DNA of 64,000 nucleotides from NCBI RefSeq assembly GCF_030698125.1, contig NZ_JAUYNV010000008.1, positions 62,001-126,000 on the forward strand, in the 5' to 3' direction. The notes under the pieces were generated by a model that saw only the letters and a list, made by a program, of their open reading frames with translations, made no database searches and was not told where the DNA came from. A program made the position numbers and the translations under genes. The first letter of the stretch is position 1. Every line of letters starts with the position of its first letter. Shown here in pieces: positions 9,972 through 20,270 of the stretch. The DNA comes from Methyloversatilis sp. Lineage in GTDB: Bacteria; Pseudomonadota; Gammaproteobacteria; Burkholderiales; Rhodocyclaceae.

Positions 9972-10577
9972 TCACTCGTGTGCCTGCTCCGGATAAATGA
10001 TGATCGACAGGAAGCGGATCGGCACTTCGGTCAGCTTTTCCGGGCCGTGCGGCACATTGCCGTCGAAGGTGAGCGCGTCGCCCGGCTCCAGCGAGTGAAT
10101 GGTCTTGCCGTGGCGGTAGTCGATGCGGCCTTCCAGCATGTAGATGAATTCGGTGCCCGGATGCTCGAACACCGGGAAGGTGGCCGAGGTCTGTTCGATG
10201 GTGATCAGGAAGGGCTCGAACAGCTTGGTCGGCCCCTGGTGGTAGGACAGCAGGTGATAGGTGTGGCCGCTCTTCGTGCCGCGCCGCGCCACTTCCATGC
10301 TTTCGCCGGCTTTCACGAGCTGGGCGCCGCCGCCTTCGGTTTCGTAGTCCTTGAACAGCGCCGACAGCGACACGCCGAGCGCGCGTGCGATGCGCGACAG
10401 CGCGTCCAGGCTGGTGGCGGTCTGGCCGTTTTCGATGCGTGACAGCATGCCGCGGCTGATGTCGGCGCGGTCCGAAATGTCGGCAATCGTCAGTCCGTGT
10501 GCCCGGCGCAACTCGCGGATCGTGGTGCCGAGATAGCGCTCGAGTTCGCCTTCCATCGCACTGTCTTGCGTGCTCAT
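9972..10577 (-). CDS. XRE-family regulator with C-terminal cupin domain
   Basis: 'LTIADISDRADISRGMLSRIENGQTATSLDALSRIA' HTH plus cupin 'EFIYMLEGRIDYRHG..LEPGDALTFDGNVPHGPE'; divergent from mgd operon. Confidence 0.85.
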   Translation of the reverse strand: MSTQDSAMEGELERYLGTTIRELRRAHGLTIADISDRADISRGMLSRIENGQTATSLDALSRIARALGVSLSALFKDYETEGGGAQLVKAGESMEVARRGTKSGHTYHLLSYHQGPTKLFEPFLITIEQTSATFPVFEHPGTEFIYMLEGRIDYRHGKTIHSLEPGDALTFDGNVPHGPEKLTEVPIRFLSIIIYPEQAHE

Positions 10578-10662
10578 TGTTGTGGCCTCCCTGTTCTGGC
10601 TGTGCGCGATTTTACGTGCCAGGTTTCATCGTACGAATTTTTGTTGACTCCTGCTTTAAAAG

Positions 10663-10677
10663 GTTCATGATTTGAAC
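10663..10677. promoter_or_regulatory. GTTCA-N5-TGAAC dyad in regulator/mgdA intergenic region
   Basis: gttcatgatttgaac; lies 17 bp or less from a TTGACT -35-like hexamer at 10644. Confidence 0.35.
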
Positions 10678-10827
10678 TAAAGTTGCTTCACACGAACATT
10701 GTCGTGAAGCGAGTCGCCCACCGGCGGTCGCCCCGCAGCCTGGAACTGCGGAAACCCAACTTCGGAAAATTTCATGCCCTGGCGCCTATTGCGGTTCGGT
10801 CTGTCCAAGTCACATCCGGAACCGCGG

Positions 10828-12015
10828 ATGTTCACGACCCACGACACGCTGAAACCTTCGTACGACGTGGTGATCATCGGCGGCGGCGGCCACGGGCTGG
10901 CCAGCGCCTACTACCTGGCGCGCGACCACGGCATCACCAATGTCGCGGTGCTCGAAAAAGGTTACATCGGCGGCGGCAACACCGGCCGCAACACCACCAT
11001 CATCCGCTCGAACTACCTGACGCCCGAAGGCGTCAAGTTCTACGACAAGTCCGTGCAGCTGTGGCAGGACCTGTCGACCGAGTTCGACCTCAACCTGTTC
11101 TTCTCCACCCGCGGCCACTTCACGCTGGCACATACAGACTCGGCGATGCGCACGATGCGCTGGCGCGCCGAGGTGAACAAGCATTACGGCATCGCGTCCG
11201 AAGTGGTCGGGCCGGAAGACGTGAAGCGCGCCACGCCGCAGATGGACCTGTCCTGTGGCGGCCACGCGCCGATCCAGGGCGCGCTGTACCACGCGCCCGG
11301 CGCGGTGGCCCGTCACGACGCGGTGGCCTGGGGCTACGGCCGCGGCGCCGACATGCGCGGCGCTGAAATCCACCAGCAGACTGCGGTCACCGGCATCGAG
11401 GTGAAGGGCGGCAAGGTGGTCGGCGTGCATACCACGCGCGGCTTCATCGCGACGAACAAGGTGATCTGCGCGGTGGCGGGCTTCACCCCGCGCATCACCG
11501 ACATGGTCGGCATCAAGACGCCCATCTACATCCACCCGCTGCAGGCCATGGTGAGCGAGCCGATGAAGCCCTGGCTCGATTCCATCCTGGTGTCGGGCAG
11601 CCTGCACATCTACGTCAGCCAGAGTTCGCGCGGCGAACTGGTGATGGGCGCGTCGCTCGATCCGTACGAAGTGCAATCGACCCGCTCGACGCTCGACTTC
11701 CCGGAAGGCCTGTCGGCGCACCTGCTCGACATGTTCCCCTTCCTGTCGCACGTGAAGGTGGTGCGCCAGTGGGCCGGCATGGCCGACATGACGCCCGACT
11801 TCGCCCCGATCATGGGCATGACGCCGGTCGAGGGCTTCTATCTCGATTCCGGCTGGGGCACCTGGGGCTTCAAGGCGACACCGGTGTGCGGCAAGACGAT
11901 GGCCTGGACGGTGGCGAACGACAAGCCGCACGAACTGATCACCGGTTTTTCGCTGGACCGCTTCCGCAACTACGCGCTGACCGGCGAGAAGGGAGCGGCA
12001 AGTGTGGGTCACTGA
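10828..12015 (+). CDS. mgdA: N-methylglutamate dehydrogenase subunit A (sarcosine oxidase beta-like)
   Basis: 'YDVVIIGGGGHGLASAYYLARDHGITNVAVLEKGYIGGGNTGRNTTIIRSNY' SoxB-like FAD oxidase; operon context with gmaS/mgsABC. Confidence 0.85.
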   Translation: MFTTHDTLKPSYDVVIIGGGGHGLASAYYLARDHGITNVAVLEKGYIGGGNTGRNTTIIRSNYLTPEGVKFYDKSVQLWQDLSTEFDLNLFFSTRGHFTLAHTDSAMRTMRWRAEVNKHYGIASEVVGPEDVKRATPQMDLSCGGHAPIQGALYHAPGAVARHDAVAWGYGRGADMRGAEIHQQTAVTGIEVKGGKVVGVHTTRGFIATNKVICAVAGFTPRITDMVGIKTPIYIHPLQAMVSEPMKPWLDSILVSGSLHIYVSQSSRGELVMGASLDPYEVQSTRSTLDFPEGLSAHLLDMFPFLSHVKVVRQWAGMADMTPDFAPIMGMTPVEGFYLDSGWGTWGFKATPVCGKTMAWTVANDKPHELITGFSLDRFRNYALTGEKGAASVGH

Positions 12016-12057
12016 AGCTTTGCCCGTATTCCTTCGCCAGACCGCAGGAGCGACGAC

Positions 12058-12315
12058 ATGAAATTGATGACCTGTCCGGTCAATGGCACGCGGCCGGTAT
12101 CGGAATTCGTCTACTGGGGCGAAATCCGCCCGATGCCGGATCCCGACACCTGCAGCGATGACGAGTGGGCCGCCTACGTGTTCAACCGCAATGGCGCACC
12201 CGGCGTGAAGAAGGAGTGGTGGTGCCACACGCCGTCGAACACCTGGTTCATCGCCGAGCGCGATACCGAGAAGGATTTTGTGCTGCGTACCTATCTATAT
12301 GGAGATGACCGGTGA
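12058..12315 (+). CDS. mgdB: N-methylglutamate dehydrogenase subunit B (sarcosine oxidase delta-like)
   Basis: 'MKLMTCPVNGTRPVSEFVYWGE..WWCHTPSNTWFIAERDT' SoxD-like. Confidence 0.85.
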   Translation: MKLMTCPVNGTRPVSEFVYWGEIRPMPDPDTCSDDEWAAYVFNRNGAPGVKKEWWCHTPSNTWFIAERDTEKDFVLRTYLYGDDR

Positions 12316-15212
12316 AGCGCCTGCCCGCCATGCCCGACGAGTGGATTGACCGCAGTACGGTCGTCCGCTTCCGTTTCGAGGGATCCGCTTTCGAAGGTCT
12401 TGCCGGCGACAGCATTTCCAGCGCGCTGTGGGCCGCCGGCCAGCGCGCACTCGGCCGCAGCTTCAAGTACCACCGGGTGCGCGGCATCCTGTCGGCCGCC
12501 AACCATGACGTGAACGTCATGCTGCAGGACGGCCCGCGCCTGAACACCCGCGGCGACGTCGTTGCGCTGCGCGACGGCATGGACCTGACGGCCGTCAATA
12601 CCTTTGGCGGCGTCGCCAACGACCGCGCCCGCGTGCTCGGCCTGTTCGCGCGCTTCCTGCCAGTCGGCTTCTACTACAAGGCCTTCCATTCGAAGCGGCT
12701 GTTCCCGAAATGGGAGCGCATGTTCCGCCGCATCACCGGTCTGGGCGTGCTCGATTTCGACACGCCGCACGTCCGCACGCCCAAGCGCTATGACTTCTGC
12801 GACGTGCTGGTGATCGGCGCCGGTCCGTCCGGCCTGTCCGCCGCCCTGGCAGCGGCCGACGCCGGCGCGAAGGTGGTCATCGTCGACGAGAATGCGCACG
12901 CCGGCGGCAGCGGCCTGTTCCAGCTCGGTGGCGACGCGGCGCGGCGCGAGCACACCCGCGCACTGCTGCAGCGCGTGAAGGCGCACGCCGGCATCCGCCT
13001 GCTCGAAGGCACGTGTGCCGGCGCCTATTACGCCGACAACTGGGTGCCGCTGATCGACGCCGAACGCATGACGAAGATGCGCGCCGCGGCAGTGGTGGTC
13101 GCCAGCGGTGCGTTCGAACAACCGGCCGTGTTCCGCAACAACGACCTGCCGGGCGTCATGAACGGCTCGGCCATGCAGCGCCTGATCTATCGCTACGCCG
13201 TGCTGCCGGCGCAGCGCAGCGTGGTGCTGGCGGCGAACGCCGACGGCTATCGCGTCGCGCTCGACGTGCTGGCGGCCGGCGGTGAAGTCGCCGCCGTGCT
13301 CGACCTGCGCGCCGACGTGCCTGCGTCGCCGCAGCTCGACGTGCTGCGCAGCCGCGGGGTCGAACTGCTCACCGGCCACGCGGTGTACGAGGCGCATGCC
13401 GACGGCCGCGGCGCGCTGGCCGGCGTCACCGTGTGCCGCGTCGATGCGGCGGGCAAGGTGGTCGCCGGTTCGACGCGGCGCATCGATTGCGACGGGCTGG
13501 CGATGAGCACCGGCTGGTCGCCGGCCGCCAACCTGCTGTACCAGGCCGGAACGAAGATGCGTTTCGACGACGGCCTGCAGCAGTTCGTGCCGGATGTGCT
13601 GCCGCAGGGCGTGTTCGCCTGTGGCCGGGTGAATGGTGCCTACCGCATCGAGTCACGCATTGCCGACGGCCGGCGCGCCGGTGCCGCCGCCGCGGCGCAC
13701 ACCGGTTTTCCGAGTGCGATCGATGCGGTGATACAGCCGGAAACCGAATCGCCGTCGCATGCCTGGCCCATCGTTGCCCACCCGGATGGCAAGAACTTCG
13801 TCGATTTCGACGAAGACCTGCAGGTGAAGGATTTCGAGAACGCGGTGCAGGAGGGCTACGACAACATCGAGTTGATGAAGCGCTACTCGACCGTCGGCAT
13901 GGGCCCGAGTCAGGGCAAGCATTCGAACATGACGGCGCTGCGCATCCTGGCGCGCCTGACCGGCAAGTCGCCGCAGCAGGTCGGCACGACCACCGCCCGG
14001 CCGTTCTTCCACCCGGTGCCGCTGTCGCATCTGGCTGGCCGCGGCTTCAGCCCGCAGCGCCAGTCGCCGCTGCACGGCCGCCACGCCAGGCTCGGTGCCG
14101 TGTTCATGCAGGCAGGTGCCTGGGAGCGGCCGGCCTACTACGCGGTCGAGGGTCGCACGGCCACCGACTGCGTGCGCGCCGAAGTGGCACGGGTGCGTTC
14201 GGCGGTCGGTCTGATCGACGTCGGCACGCTGGGCAAGCTGGAAGTGCGCGGTCCGCAGGCGGCCGAGTTCCTGAACCGCGTCTATGCCGGCCGCTATGAC
14301 AACATGAAGGTCGGCAGCACGCGCTATGCGGTGATGTGCGACGACTCCGGCGTGCTGGCCGACGAAGGTGTCGTGGCGCGCGTGGCCGATGACGTCTTCT
14401 ACTTCACGACGACCTCGTCCGGTGCCGCCACCGTGTATCGCGAACTGTCGCGCCTGAACACCGAATGGCGGCTCGATTGCGGTCTGGTGAATCTGACCGG
14501 CGCGTACTCGGCGATGAATCTCGCCGGACCGGCGTCGCGCGCCGTGCTGGCGACGCTGACCGACATGGATCTGTCATCGGCCGCCTTCCCCTACCTCGCG
14601 GTGCGATCCGGCCTGGTGGCCGGCGTGCCGGTGCGCATGATGCGGGTCGGCTTCGTCGGCGAGTGGGGTTACGAAATCCATGCGCCGGCCGAGTACGGTC
14701 CGGTGCTGTGGGATCTGTTGATGAAGGCGGGCGAGGCGTCCGGCATCGGTGCCTTCGGCGTCGAGGCGCAGCGCCTGCTGCGGCTGGAAAAGGGTCACCT
14801 CATCGTCAGCCAGGACACCGACGGCCTGACCCATCCGTTCGAAGTGGGCATGGACTGGGCGGTCAAACTCGACAAGCCCTTCTTCACCGGCCAGCGCTCA
14901 CTGAAAATCATCAGGAAGCTGCCGCTGAAACGCCGGCTGGTCGGCTTCATGCTGCCGGCCAACCACCTCGGTCAGGTGCCGCAGGAATGCCATCTGATCA
15001 TCGGTGACGGCGACATCGTCGGCCGCGTGACGAGTATTTCGTGGAGCCCGAATGTCGGTCGCCACATCGGGCTCGCCTTCGTGCCGCCCGAAATGACCGC
15101 ACCCGGCACGGCGCTGTCCATTCGCGTCACCGATGGAACGATGGTGCCGGCCGAAGTCTGTACGACACCGTTCTTCGACCCGACAGATGCCCGCCAGAAG
15201 GAGGCGACATGA
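12312..15212 (+). CDS. mgdC: N-methylglutamate dehydrogenase subunit C (sarcosine oxidase alpha-like)
   Basis: 966 aa with 'DVLVIGAGPSGLSAALAAADAGAKVVIVDE' and C-terminal GcvT-like aminomethyltransferase domain. Confidence 0.87.
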   Translation: MKRLPAMPDEWIDRSTVVRFRFEGSAFEGLAGDSISSALWAAGQRALGRSFKYHRVRGILSAANHDVNVMLQDGPRLNTRGDVVALRDGMDLTAVNTFGGVANDRARVLGLFARFLPVGFYYKAFHSKRLFPKWERMFRRITGLGVLDFDTPHVRTPKRYDFCDVLVIGAGPSGLSAALAAADAGAKVVIVDENAHAGGSGLFQLGGDAARREHTRALLQRVKAHAGIRLLEGTCAGAYYADNWVPLIDAERMTKMRAAAVVVASGAFEQPAVFRNNDLPGVMNGSAMQRLIYRYAVLPAQRSVVLAANADGYRVALDVLAAGGEVAAVLDLRADVPASPQLDVLRSRGVELLTGHAVYEAHADGRGALAGVTVCRVDAAGKVVAGSTRRIDCDGLAMSTGWSPAANLLYQAGTKMRFDDGLQQFVPDVLPQGVFACGRVNGAYRIESRIADGRRAGAAAAAHTGFPSAIDAVIQPETESPSHAWPIVAHPDGKNFVDFDEDLQVKDFENAVQEGYDNIELMKRYSTVGMGPSQGKHSNMTALRILARLTGKSPQQVGTTTARPFFHPVPLSHLAGRGFSPQRQSPLHGRHARLGAVFMQAGAWERPAYYAVEGRTATDCVRAEVARVRSAVGLIDVGTLGKLEVRGPQAAEFLNRVYAGRYDNMKVGSTRYAVMCDDSGVLADEGVVARVADDVFYFTTTSSGAATVYRELSRLNTEWRLDCGLVNLTGAYSAMNLAGPASRAVLATLTDMDLSSAAFPYLAVRSGLVAGVPVRMMRVGFVGEWGYEIHAPAEYGPVLWDLLMKAGEASGIGAFGVEAQRLLRLEKGHLIVSQDTDGLTHPFEVGMDWAVKLDKPFFTGQRSLKIIRKLPLKRRLVGFMLPANHLGQVPQECHLIIGDGDIVGRVTSISWSPNVGRHIGLAFVPPEMTAPGTALSIRVTDGTMVPAEVCTTPFFDPTDARQKEAT

Positions 15213-15847
15213 ACGCAGTACTGCGCATCAGCCCGTTGTTCGACGTGCAGGCGCCACTCGCCCGGGACTGGACCACCCGCGAACGGATGCAGGTTGTCGC
15301 GCGCTTCGGCGCCGGCGAAGCCGCCAGGCGGGCCAGCGCCGGCATCGGCGACCGGAGTTTCCTGCATCGTACTGGTGTCAAGGGAGCGGGCGCAGCCGCC
15401 TGGCTCAATGCGCAGGGCATCGACACGCCGGCGCAACCGAACAGTTTCCTGCAACTCGCCGACGGCACGCTGGTGGCGCGCCTCGGGCTGACCGAATACC
15501 TGATCGAAGATGCGCCGGGCGGCACGCGTACCGCCGCACTGATGGCGCAGCCGCCGGGCGAGCGCGTGTATCCCGTGCCGCGCTTCGACGCCGCGCTGGA
15601 GCTCACCGGCACGCAGATCCCCGAATTGCTGCGCCAGACCTGCGCCTTCGATTTCTCCACGCTGGCGGCGCCGGCGCTGGTGATGACGTCCATGGTCGGC
15701 GTGGGGGTGACCGCGCTGACGCTCGACAGCGCCGATGGCCCGGTCGTCCGTCTGTGGTGCGACGGCACGTGGGGGGGCTATCTGTGGCTCACGCTGGTCG
15801 AGGTGGCGGGCGATCTGGGCGGTGGCGCGGTCGGCGTCGAAGCTTAA
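15209..15847 (+). CDS. mgdD: N-methylglutamate dehydrogenase subunit D (sarcosine oxidase gamma-like)
   Basis: SoxG-like, overlaps mgdC stop, operon position. Confidence 0.8.
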   Translation: MNAVLRISPLFDVQAPLARDWTTRERMQVVARFGAGEAARRASAGIGDRSFLHRTGVKGAGAAAWLNAQGIDTPAQPNSFLQLADGTLVARLGLTEYLIEDAPGGTRTAALMAQPPGERVYPVPRFDAALELTGTQIPELLRQTCAFDFSTLAAPALVMTSMVGVGVTALTLDSADGPVVRLWCDGTWGGYLWLTLVEVAGDLGGGAVGVEA

Positions 15848-15884
15848 CGGGACTGAACAACAGCGGGCGACAGGGAGAAATGAC

Positions 15885-17225
15885 ATGACACCGAGCGAAG
15901 CAAAGCAGTTTCTGAAAGACAACAAGGTCAGGTATCTGCTGGCACAGTTCGTCGACATCCACGGTTCGGCCAAGACCAAATCGGTCCCGGTCGAACATTA
16001 CGACACCGTGGTGAGCGATGGCGCCGGCTTCGCCGGGTTCGCCATCTGGGGCATGGGCATGACGCCCAATGTCGACGCCGACTACATGGCGGTCGGCGAT
16101 GCGTCGACGCTGTCGCTGGTGCCCTGGCAGCCGGGCTATGCGCGCATCGCCTGCGACGGCCATACGCACGGCACGCCGCACGAATTCGACGCCCGCGTGG
16201 TGCTGAAGAAGCAGCTCGAACAATTCAAGTCGCGCGGCTGGACCTTCTACACCGGCATGGAGCCGGAGTTCTCGCTGCTGCGCAAGGTCGAGGGCAAGAT
16301 CCTGCCGGCCGACGCCGGCGACACGCTGGCCAAGCCCTGTTACGACTACAAGGGCCTGTCGCGTGCCCGGGTCTTTCTCGAACGGCTGTCCGAATCGCTG
16401 CGCGCGGTCGGCATCGACGTCTATCAGATCGACCACGAAGACGCGAACGGCCAGTTCGAAATCAACTACACCTTCACCGACGCGCTGACCTCGTGCGACC
16501 ACTACACCTTCTTCAAGATGGGTGCCGCCGAGATCGCCGCCGACCTGGGCCTGATCTGTTCCTTCATGCCCAAGCCGTTCTCGAACCGCCCGGGCAACGG
16601 TCTGCACATGCACATGTCGATCGGCGAAACGGCGCCCGGCGGCAAGAAGAACCTGTTCGAGGACAAGTCCGACAAGCACGGCCTGGCGCTGTCGAAGCTG
16701 GCCTACCACTGGGCGGCCGGCCTGCTCAAGCACGCGCCGGCGCTGGCTGCGCTGTGCTGCCCGACGGTCAATTCATACAAGCGTCTGGTGGTCGGCCGCT
16801 CGCTGACCGGTGCCACCTGGGCGCCGGCCTACATCTGCTACGGCGGCAACAACCGCAGCGGCATGATCCGCAGCCCCGGCGGCCGGCTTGAACTTCGCCT
16901 GCCCGACGCCTCCTGCAACGCCTATCTGGCCACCGCCGCAGTGATCGCAGCCGGCATGGACGGCGTGAACAACGAGCTCGATCCGGGCGCGCCGAACAAC
17001 GACAACCTGTACGACTACAGCCAGGCCCAGCTCGACGCGGCCGGCATCGGCGTACTGCCGCAGAACCTGCATGAAGCGCTGCTGGCGCTCGAAAAGGACG
17101 AAGTGATCCGGGCTGCACTGGGTCCGGTCGTCGACGAGTTCCTGCGTCTCAAGCACATGGAGTGGGTCGAGTACATGCGCCACGTTTCCGATTGGGAAGT
17201 GCAGAGCTACCTCGAATTTTTCTGA
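15885..17225 (+). CDS. gmaS: Gamma-glutamylmethylamide synthetase (type III glutamine synthetase-like)
   Basis: GS signature '[11 protein letters not shown]', '[32 protein letters not shown]'; context. Confidence 0.88.
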   Translation: MTPSEAKQFLKDNKVRYLLAQFVDIHGSAKTKSVPVEHYDTVVSDGAGFAGFAIWGMGMTPNVDADYMAVGDASTLSLVPWQPGYARIACDGHTHGTPHEFDARVVLKKQLEQFKSRGWTFYTGMEPEFSLLRKVEGKILPADAGDTLAKPCYDYKGLSRARVFLERLSESLRAVGIDVYQIDHEDANGQFEINYTFTDALTSCDHYTFFKMGAAEIAADLGLICSFMPKPFSNRPGNGLHMHMSIGETAPGGKKNLFEDKSDKHGLALSKLAYHWAAGLLKHAPALAALCCPTVNSYKRLVVGRSLTGATWAPAYICYGGNNRSGMIRSPGGRLELRLPDASCNAYLATAAVIAAGMDGVNNELDPGAPNNDNLYDYSQAQLDAAGIGVLPQNLHEALLALEKDEVIRAALGPVVDEFLRLKHMEWVEYMRHVSDWEVQSYLEFF

Positions 17226-17244
17226 TCATCCCCGGAGAACCGAT

Positions 17245-18153
17245 ATGTGTGGAATCGTGGGTTTGCTGGTGAAGACACCGGCACTGAAGGAAAGACTGGG
17301 CGAGTTGATGGTGCCCATGCTGATCGGCATGACCGAACGCGGGCCGGATTCGGCCGGTCTGGCGGTGTTCGCCGATCCGCTGGCCGAGGGCTCGCGCAAG
17401 CTGAGCCTGTATTCCGGGCTGACCGATGAAGGCGCGGATTTCAACTGGCATGGTCTGACGCACGCGCTGAAGGATCACCTCGACGTCGAGGCGATCATCG
17501 ACGTGAAGAACAATCACGCCGTGCTGTCGTTCGCGGTGGCGCCGGACATGATCAAGCGCTGGTTGCGCGAACACCATCCGAAGCTGCACATCCTGAGCAC
17601 CGGTCGCACGATCGACCTGTACAAGGACGTCGGCACGCCGGCCGAAGTGGCCGAGCGCTACGACTTCAAGTCGATGAAGGGCTCGCACCTGGTCGGCCAC
17701 ACCCGGATGGCGACCGAATCGGCGGTGACGCCGGACCGCGCCCACCCGTTCACGGCCGGCGAGGATTTCTGCCTGGTGCACAACGGTTCGCTGTCGAACC
17801 CGAATGACATCCGTCGCAAGCTGCAGCCGCACGGCATCCATTTCGACACCGACAACGACACCGAAGCAGCCTGCCGCTTCCTCGAATGGCGGCTGCGCGA
17901 AGGCGACGAGCTGGAGGCGGCGCTGCAGCGCGGCTTCGACGAGATGGACGGTTTCTACACCTTCCTGATGGGGACGCCGGACAAGCTTGCGCTGATCCGC
18001 GACCCGTTCGCCTGCAAGCCTGCGGTGGTCGCCGAAACCGACGACTACGTGGCGATCGCGTCGGAATTCCGTTCGCTCGCCCACCTGCCCGGCGTCAAGC
18101 ACGCCCACGTGTTCGAACCCGCGCCCGAGGAGATGTACGTATGGAACGCCTGA
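17245..18153 (+). CDS. mgsA: N-methylglutamate synthase subunit A (class II glutamine amidotransferase domain)
   Basis: MCGIVGLL N-terminus with catalytic Cys2; GlxB/GltB-amidotransferase-like. Confidence 0.85.
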   Translation: MCGIVGLLVKTPALKERLGELMVPMLIGMTERGPDSAGLAVFADPLAEGSRKLSLYSGLTDEGADFNWHGLTHALKDHLDVEAIIDVKNNHAVLSFAVAPDMIKRWLREHHPKLHILSTGRTIDLYKDVGTPAEVAERYDFKSMKGSHLVGHTRMATESAVTPDRAHPFTAGEDFCLVHNGSLSNPNDIRRKLQPHGIHFDTDNDTEAACRFLEWRLREGDELEAALQRGFDEMDGFYTFLMGTPDKLALIRDPFACKPAVVAETDDYVAIASEFRSLAHLPGVKHAHVFEPAPEEMYVWNA

Positions 18154-18830
18154 GCTTCGATCTTGCGGCCTCGTCGCTGAGCGACATGAACCGCTTCCTG
18201 CACCGCGACCTGGCCGACGGTGACCGTCGCCACGTGTCGGTGCTGAACCCGGACGGCGCGCACAACATCGCGGTCGGTCTGAATCACCCGGTCACGGTCG
18301 AGGTGCATGGCCATGCCGGCTACTACGCGGCCGGCATGAACAAGCACGCCACCGTGGTGATCCACGGCAGCGCCGGCACCGGTGTCGCCGAGAACATGAT
18401 GAGCGGCACCGTGCATGTGAAGGGCTTCGCGTCGAATGGCGCCGGCGCCACCGCACACGGCGGCCTGCTGGTGATCGACGGCGACGCCGGCCTGCGCTGC
18501 GGCATTTCGCTCAAGGGCGGCGACATCGTGGTTGGCGGCAGCGTCGGCAGCTTTTCCGGCTTCATGGCGCAGGCCGGCCGCATGGTCATCTGCGGCAATG
18601 CCGGCGACGCGCTCGGCGACTCCTTGTACGAGGCGGTCATCTACATCCGCGGCACGGCGAAATCGCTCGGCGCCGATGCGCAGTTCGAGGACATGACCGA
18701 CGCCGACTACGCGGCGCTGGCTGAACTGCTGTCGAAGGCCGGTCTGGACCACGATCCGAAGTCATTCAGGCGCATCGCCTCGGCACGTTCCCTGTACCAC
18801 TGGAACGCCGACGCCGACCAGGAATATTGA
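18141..18830 (+). CDS. mgsB: N-methylglutamate synthase subunit B (GXGXG/GltB alpha-helix-like domain)
   Basis: Repeating G-x-x-G beta-helix pattern (GTVHVKGFASNGAGATAHGGLLVIDGDAGLRCGISLKGGDIVVGG). Confidence 0.85.
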   Translation: MERLSFDLAASSLSDMNRFLHRDLADGDRRHVSVLNPDGAHNIAVGLNHPVTVEVHGHAGYYAAGMNKHATVVIHGSAGTGVAENMMSGTVHVKGFASNGAGATAHGGLLVIDGDAGLRCGISLKGGDIVVGGSVGSFSGFMAQAGRMVICGNAGDALGDSLYEAVIYIRGTAKSLGADAQFEDMTDADYAALAELLSKAGLDHDPKSFRRIASARSLYHWNADADQEY

Positions 18831-18877
18831 GCCGGGCGTACCGGAAACCCGCAGGACTCAGCACCAAAGGACTCAGC

Positions 18878-20242
18878 ATGGACACCAAGCCCGTTACGTT
18901 CAAACGCCCGTCGCTCGAACAGTCGGCCAGTTTCGACCGCAGCGTCATCGACTATATCCAGAATGCGGCCGCACACGGCCTGTACGAAATCCGCGGTCTG
19001 GGCGCCAAGCGCAAGCTGCCGCACTTCGACGATCTGGTCTTTCTGGCCGGTTCGCTGTCGCGCTACCCGCTCGAAGGCTATCGCGAAAAGTGCGTCACCA
19101 AGACGGTGCTCGGCACGCGCTTCGCGAAGAAGCCGATCGAACTCGACATCCCGATCACCATCGCCGGCATGAGCTTCGGCGCGCTGTCGGCCAACGTGAA
19201 GGAGTCGCTCGGCCGCGCCGCGACCGAAATGGGTACCTCGACCACCACCGGTGACGGCGGCATGACGCAGGAAGAGCGCGGCTCGTCGAAGACGCTGGTG
19301 TATCAGTGCCTGCCGTCGCGCTACGGCTTCAATCCGGACGACGTGCGCCGCGCCGACGCGATCGAAGTGGTGATCGGCCAGGGCGCCAAGCCGGGCGGCG
19401 GCGGCATGCTGCTCGGCCAGAAGGTGAATCCGCGCGTGGCCAAGATGCGCACGCTGCCGCAGGGCGTCGACCAGCGCTCGGCCTGTCGCCATCCCGACTG
19501 GACCGGTCCGGACGATCTGGCGATCAAGATCCAGGAACTGCGCGAACTGACCGACTGGGAGAAGCCGATCTATGTGAAGGTCGGCGCGACCCGCACCTTC
19601 AACGACGTCAAGCTGGCCGTGCATTCGGGCGCCGACGTCGTGGTGGTGGACGGCATGCAGGGCGGCACCGCCGCGACGCAGACCTGCTACATCGAGCACG
19701 TCGGCATTCCGACGCTGGCCGCGGTGCGCCAGGCCGTCGATGCGCTGGAAGACCTGAACATGAAGGGCAAGGTGCAGCTCATCGTGTCCGGCGGCATCCG
19801 CAGCGGCCCCGACGTCGCCAAGGCGCTGGCCATGGGTGCCGACGCCGTGGCCATCGGCCAGGGCATCCTGTTCGCGCTCGGCTGCAATTCCGAGAGCTAT
19901 ATCCAGAACGGCGAACACGTGTCGGCCATCGAAGGCTACGACGCGCTGGGCACGGCACCGGGCTTCTGCCACCACTGCCACACCGGCAGGTGCCCGGTCG
20001 GCGTGACCACTCAGGACGCCATCCTGGAGCAGCGCCTGCAGCCGGACGTCGGCGCGCGCCGCGTCAAGAACTACCTGCAGACGATGAACATGGAACTGAC
20101 CACGATTGCGCGTGCCTGCGGCAAGCAGAACGTGCATCACCTGGAACGCGAAGATCTGGTTGCGCTGACGCTGGAAGCCGCCGCCATGGCGCGCATTCCG
20201 CTGGCGGGTACCAGCTGGATCCCGGGTCACAACGGTTTCTGA
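18878..20242 (+). CDS. mgsC: N-methylglutamate synthase subunit C (glutamate synthase/FMN-binding domain)
   Basis: GltS-like 'GGGGMLLGQKVNPRVAKMRTLPQGVDQRSACRHPDW', 'IVSGGIRSGPDVAKALAMGADAVAIGQG', 'CHHCHTGRCPVGVTTQD'. Confidence 0.87.
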   Translation: MDTKPVTFKRPSLEQSASFDRSVIDYIQNAAAHGLYEIRGLGAKRKLPHFDDLVFLAGSLSRYPLEGYREKCVTKTVLGTRFAKKPIELDIPITIAGMSFGALSANVKESLGRAATEMGTSTTTGDGGMTQEERGSSKTLVYQCLPSRYGFNPDDVRRADAIEVVIGQGAKPGGGGMLLGQKVNPRVAKMRTLPQGVDQRSACRHPDWTGPDDLAIKIQELRELTDWEKPIYVKVGATRTFNDVKLAVHSGADVVVVDGMQGGTAATQTCYIEHVGIPTLAAVRQAVDALEDLNMKGKVQLIVSGGIRSGPDVAKALAMGADAVAIGQGILFALGCNSESYIQNGEHVSAIEGYDALGTAPGFCHHCHTGRCPVGVTTQDAILEQRLQPDVGARRVKNYLQTMNMELTTIARACGKQNVHHLEREDLVALTLEAAAMARIPLAGTSWIPGHNGF

Positions 20243-20270
20243 CCCGTGCTGCCATGAGGAGTCTGCGGAC

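Noticed and set aside
10644-10672. Sigma-70 promoter TTGACT-N17-ATGATT before mgdA
   Set aside because: -35 is good but the -10 is weak; kept only as context for the dyad, not called as a promoter.
10810-12228. 472-aa minus-strand ORF over mgdA
   Set aside because: Antisense shadow of a well-supported FAD oxidase.
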